Shown in pieces: positions 60,841 to 64,000 of a DNA stretch of 64,000 nt (positions are counted from its first letter, which is position 1; each line of letters opens with the position of its first letter). The notes beneath the pieces are model-generated. The model saw only the letters and a program-made list of their open reading frames with translations. It had not been told where the DNA came from and did not search any database. Both the position numbers and the translations under genes were made by a program. This DNA comes from Bauldia litoralis (GTDB taxonomy: Bacteria; Pseudomonadota; Alphaproteobacteria; Rhizobiales; Kaistiaceae). Where the stretch lies: contig NZ_FMXQ01000003.1 of assembly GCF_900104485.1 (NCBI RefSeq), forward strand, positions 124,001-188,000, read 5' to 3'.

Positions 60841-61884
60841 CTAGCCTTTGACCGCGCCGACCAGGAGGCCCCGCGCGATGTGTTTTTGCAGGAAGGTGGC
60901 GATGATGACCACCGGTGCGATCATGATGACGATGAGCACCGACATGTTCCACCACTGCGGTCCGCGCGTCGTGTTCTGTGCGGAGACCAGCACCGGCATC
61001 GTCTGGGCATCGGCATTCGTCAGGAAGAGCGCGAGAAGATACTCGTTCCAGGCAAGAATGAGGACCAGCAGGAAAGTCGCGACGAGACCCGAACGGACCA
61101 GCGGCAGCGCGATGGTGAAGAAGACGCGGAACTTCGAGGCGCCGTCGATCTCGGCGCTCTCCTCGAGGTCAATCGGGATGCCGGCGAAGAAGTCGCGGGT
61201 CAACCAGACGACGATCGGCAGGTTGACGGCCGTGTAGGTGGCGATCAGGGCGAACTGGGTATCGAGCAGCCTTAGCTGCTGGAACATCACGTAGATCGGC
61301 AGCACCGCGACGATCGGCGGCATGATCCGGTTCGAGATGATCCAGAATTCGACGTCCCGATTGCCAAGCGCCAGCTTCATGCGGCGGCCGACCGTAAACA
61401 GCGCGAGGACAAAGAGGGCGATGGCTACGGCCAGGGCGATCTGCCACGGAACGCCGAAGGTGGCTACCGCGACAATGACCGCCACGAGCAGGATGAGGAA
61501 GATTCCCACCATCGCCAGCTTCACCCGGAAGCGAATGCGGACCAGGGCGTAAGCGGCCAGCGAACCGATCAGGAGCGCGAGGAAGGTGCTTCCGAGCGAC
61601 ACGACGACCGAGTTGATATAGGGGCCGATGGTGTTGTTCTCGACCAGCATGAAATGCCAGGCGTCGGTCTTCGGCTGGAAGTCGATGAAGGGCAGGTAGA
61701 ACGGACCGTTGGCGACGTCGCCCTGGTTCTTGAAGGCCGTGATCAGCACCCAGTAGAGCGGAATCAGCACGACCAGCGACCAGATGAACAGCAGCGCATA
61801 GGTGACGAACTTGGCGGCCGGAGCCTGGTGGTCGAGCGACTTCGGCTCGAACAGGCGGCGCATCAGGGAGCGGTTCTCGGTCAT
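60841..61884 (-). CDS. Sugar ABC transporter permease, MalG type, with extra spans
   Basis: A 347-residue permease. The core has the EAA loop (EESAEIDGASKFRVFFTIALPL) and typical end LLVGAVKG. Usual family length is about 275-300; here an extra hydrophobic pair (about 120-170: LAMVGIFLILLVAVIVAVAT then ALAVAIALFVLALFTV) splits the core before NRDVEFWIISNRIMPP. The start, ATG 61884, overlaps the upstream permease stop (ATGA). The frame is open far upstream but antiphase to that permease. Confidence 0.9.
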   Translation of the reverse strand: MTENRSLMRRLFEPKSLDHQAPAAKFVTYALLFIWSLVVLIPLYWVLITAFKNQGDVANGPFYLPFIDFQPKTDAWHFMLVENNTIGPYINSVVVSLGSTFLALLIGSLAAYALVRIRFRVKLAMVGIFLILLVAVIVAVATFGVPWQIALAVAIALFVLALFTVGRRMKLALGNRDVEFWIISNRIMPPIVAVLPIYVMFQQLRLLDTQFALIATYTAVNLPIVVWLTRDFFAGIPIDLEESAEIDGASKFRVFFTIALPLVRSGLVATFLLVLILAWNEYLLALFLTNADAQTMPVLVSAQNTTRGPQWWNMSVLIVIMIAPVVIIATFLQKHIARGLLVGAVKG

Positions 61885-63020
61885 GATTCCAGACGGCGGG
61901 CTGGCCGCACCATGAAGTTGAAGAATGAGACGCAGACGATGGTCGATACGAAGAGCAGCATGTAGCCGACGGCCGCCGACCCGCCGAGATCCTGCGTCCG
62001 CCAGGCGATGAAGGAATGGAGCGTCATCGATTCGGTCGCCAGGCCCGGGCCGCCGCCGGTGAGCACGTTGGGCAGATCGATGATCTTGAACGCCTCGATC
62101 AGGCGGATCAGGACGATCGTCGCGGCGACAGGGGCGATCGACGGCCAGGTGATGTCGCGGAAGATCTGCAAGCCGCTGGCGCCGTCGATGCGCGCCGCCT
62201 CGACCTGGTCGCGCGGCTGGTTCTCGATGGCCGCCAGCAGGACGATGAACATGAAGGGCGTCCACTGCCAGGTATCGCCGACCAGCACCATCAGCCGCGC
62301 CGACCACGCATCCGTCGCCCAGGACCATTGGGTGACGCCGAGAAACTGGAGGAGCGGCGCGAAGGGACCCTTCTGGATGTCGGCCAGCATTCGGAAGGTG
62401 TAGGCGATGCCGACCGGGGTAACCATCAGCGGCACGAAGAACAGCACCCGGAAGAAATTTCGGCCGCGAATCGCCTGGGCGCAGAGCATGGCGATGCCGA
62501 GGCCGAGGAGAAACTGCGCGGTGACGCCGACGCCGACATAGATGAGCGTCGTCGCCATGGTGCCGGGCACGCCGCCGGCGATGATTGTCGCGGTAAGGAG
62601 CAGGGTCAGGCCCATCACCATGCTCGACGTGATCAGCCGGCCGATCGTGCCGACGATCGTGGCGCGGCCGGACGTGAAATATCGCCCGAGCAGGTAGAGG
62701 ATCAGCACCGCCATGGCGATGACGATGAACCACTCGACGGCGCCGAATTCCTTGAAGGTGCCGAGCAGGTGATATTGCTGCGAACCGGTCAGCAGCTTCC
62801 GGTAGTTGAAGGTGCCGACATATTTGAGCGTGAAGCCACCGGGCGCGAGCGCGAAGCGCGTCAGCGACAGGTAGGCGGAAATGATGAGCGGGAAGATCGC
62901 GAAGCAGAGGATGACGATGACCGCCGGCAGCACCATGAGTCGGCCGGCATGGCGGTCGAACCGCTCGGCCAGCCCCGGTCGCGGGACAGTGTCACGGGCG
63001 GTCACGGCGGAAGCAGTCAT
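61881..63020 (-). CDS. Sugar ABC transporter permease, MalF type, with extra spans
   Basis: A 379-residue permease, longer than the usual 290-320. The first span is FDRHAGRLMVLPAVIVILCF; an insert with about two extra spans (EWFIVIAMAVLILYLLGRYF and SSMVMGLTLLLTATIIAGG) lies before the conserved core, FLLGLGIAMLCAQAIRGRNFFR. The EAA loop reads VEAARIDGASGLQIFRDITW. It forms the channel with the MalG-type subunit, which also carries an insert. It follows the binding protein by about 90 bases. Confidence 0.9.
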   Translation of the reverse strand: MTASAVTARDTVPRPGLAERFDRHAGRLMVLPAVIVILCFAIFPLIISAYLSLTRFALAPGGFTLKYVGTFNYRKLLTGSQQYHLLGTFKEFGAVEWFIVIAMAVLILYLLGRYFTSGRATIVGTIGRLITSSMVMGLTLLLTATIIAGGVPGTMATTLIYVGVGVTAQFLLGLGIAMLCAQAIRGRNFFRVLFFVPLMVTPVGIAYTFRMLADIQKGPFAPLLQFLGVTQWSWATDAWSARLMVLVGDTWQWTPFMFIVLLAAIENQPRDQVEAARIDGASGLQIFRDITWPSIAPVAATIVLIRLIEAFKIIDLPNVLTGGGPGLATESMTLHSFIAWRTQDLGGSAAVGYMLLFVSTIVCVSFFNFMVRPARRLES

Positions 63021-63108
63021 ACGGTCTCACGTTGGTTCCGGGACAGGCTCCCGTTGGGCGGGTCCGGCGCGGGCGAGCCGCGCCGGACGAGCTTGAAGCG
63101 ATTGGCCC

Positions 63109-64000
63109 TTATTCGGCGCCGATCGTTGCCTTGTAGATTTCGAGCTGCTCGTCGCGCCCGATCTCTTCGGTCAGCTCTTCCCAGCCGTTGGCGACGGCCG
63201 CCACGGTGGCGTCGGCGTCGATTTCACCGGCGAGGTAGCGCGAGATCGCCTCGTCCAGAACCACCTGCTGGTAGCGCTGGTTCTGCGGGATGCGCAGGTC
63301 GAGGATCATGTTCGGGCTGCTCATCGAGGCGTTGATGGCGCCGAGATAGTTCTCGGCCTCGGCCTCGCTCATGCCGGCGTTCTTCCACAGGTCGCTAAAG
63401 GTGAGCTGCGACATCCGGTAGGGGTTGAAGCCGGTGATGCCGACGGTCACGTCCTGGTTCGACTGAGCCGGCTGCGTCACGTAGGAGAAGAAGGCGAACG
63501 CCGCGTCCTTCACCTTGTCGTCGGCTGCGGCATTGATGCCGCCACCCCAGCCGCCGAAGGCCGCGAACGGAGCGTGGTTCACGCCGTCGATGGCATACGG
63601 GCAGGTGTCGGCGTCGCACGCCACGAGCTCGCCGGTCTCCCAGTCAAGCACTTCCTTCGAGCCCGGCATGATCGCCGCGCCCCACTTGCCGATGACCTTG
63701 GAGTTCTCCGGGTCGATCGAGATCGTGCCGACGTCGCCCCAGTCGAGGTTGAGGGCGCAGCGACCCGAGGCGAACAGCGGACGGGTGTCCGAGACGTCCA
63801 GGTTCAGCTCGTCCGGCGGGCCATAGGCAGTCGAATCCTTCAGGAACGAGAGCGCCTTGCGGAACGCGGCGTTGTCGACCAGCGGGGTCATGTCTTCGGT
63901 GTTGAAGAAGGTGCCCTGGCTGGTGCCCTTCGACTGGGTCAGCGAACCAACGACGTCGGTCACGAACCAATAGCTCTGCGCGTTGCGCTTCTTGCCGATG
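63109..64000 (-). CDS. Sugar ABC transporter substrate-binding protein, N-terminus off the edge
   Basis: About 297 C-terminal residues of a family 1 extracellular binding protein are visible. The open frame continues to the right edge; the GTG at 63963 is internal, since no ribosome site or signal peptide precedes it. Blocks are FFNTEDMTPLVDNAAFRKAL, CALNLDWGD and GGWGGGINAAADDKVKDAAF. Cys in RCALN and DADTCPYAIDG could pair. The protein belongs to the importer downstream and probably binds an oligosaccharide or glycerol-phosphate-like ligand. Confidence 0.88.
   Translation of the reverse strand, partial: IGKKRNAQSYWFVTDVVGSLTQSKGTSQGTFFNTEDMTPLVDNAAFRKALSFLKDSTAYGPPDELNLDVSDTRPLFASGRCALNLDWGDVGTISIDPENSKVIGKWGAAIMPGSKEVLDWETGELVACDADTCPYAIDGVNHAPFAAFGGWGGGINAAADDKVKDAAFAFFSYVTQPAQSNQDVTVGITGFNPYRMSQLTFSDLWKNAGMSEAEAENYLGAINASMSSPNMILDLRIPQNQRYQQVVLDEAISRYLAGEIDADATVAAVANGWEELTEEIGRDEQLEIYKATIGAE

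Noticed and set aside
1-64000. Search for tRNA, rRNA, CRISPR arrays, insertion sequences and phage genes
   Set aside because: None was recognised by eye. A tRNA or small RNA scan could still find something short in the spacers.

Overview
This is a GC-rich, densely coding chromosomal segment from an alphaproteobacterium, most likely of the order Hyphomicrobiales (Rhizobiales). The support is the interleaved order hisB-DUF2628-hisH-(membrane)-hisA-(membrane)-hisF-hisE-coaA divergent from hslVU, an HslV with the alphaproteobacterial propeptide, and several families typical of rhizobia and relatives (DUF1402, DUF992, DUF1236, DUF1254, DUF2092). The genus cannot be named from the sequence. No rRNA, tRNA, CRISPR array, transposase or phage gene was seen.

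Layout. (1) 1-6.4 kb: edge of a secreted protein, a DUF2938 membrane protein, a repeat-bearing spacer, a 78-residue Cys-rich protein, arsC, and efp divergent from the EF-P lysylation genes epmA-epmB; then a Tat-exported thioredoxin with a CcdA-type membrane partner and an orphan HicA-like protein. (2) 6.5-14.1 kb: histidine biosynthesis and pantothenate kinase on the minus strand, with three uncharacterised membrane proteins embedded, divergent from hslVU. (3) 14.2-29.7 kb: envelope genes, including a DUF1402 protein, a family 3 glycosidase, an MscS channel, two outer-membrane-type proteins and several secreted DUF proteins, plus a dehydrogenase, a TolB/TPR-type regulator and a sterol-desaturase-like enzyme. 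A decayed partial duplicate of the DUF2092 locus seems to lie at 26.3-26.65 kb. (4) 29.9-59.8 kb: a large catabolic island. It holds two ribose-type ABC importers, two mandelate-racemase-type dehydratases, two lactonase-type hydrolases, four SDR dehydrogenases, a thiamine-dependent 2-oxoacid dehydrogenase (E1alpha, E1beta, E2; no E3), a CitE-type lyase, a FAS1-like hydratase, a CoA ligase, a class III CoA-transferase, VOC and EthD proteins, and a cupin isomerase-PfkB-Gfo/Idh/MocA-TIM barrel-hydrolase operon. (5) 59.8-64 kb: a MalK/UgpC-type ABC importer whose binding protein runs off the right edge.

How the genes may work together. A LacI-family repressor (34.5 kb) sits in the island. Four near-identical operator-like sites (core GAAACGWTWT) lie upstream of four separate transcription units at 34.35, 41.94, 48.77 and 49.21 kb. 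I infer one LacI regulon for uptake and breakdown of a sugar or sugar acid: import, oxidation to a lactone (SDR), ring opening (SMP-30 or amidohydrolase family), dehydration to a 2-keto-3-deoxy acid (enolase superfamily), then possibly CoA-dependent oxidative decarboxylation and CoA-thioester cleavage. The substrate is unknown. Coupling sugar-acid dehydration to a dedicated 2-oxoacid dehydrogenase is the most unusual part of the window.
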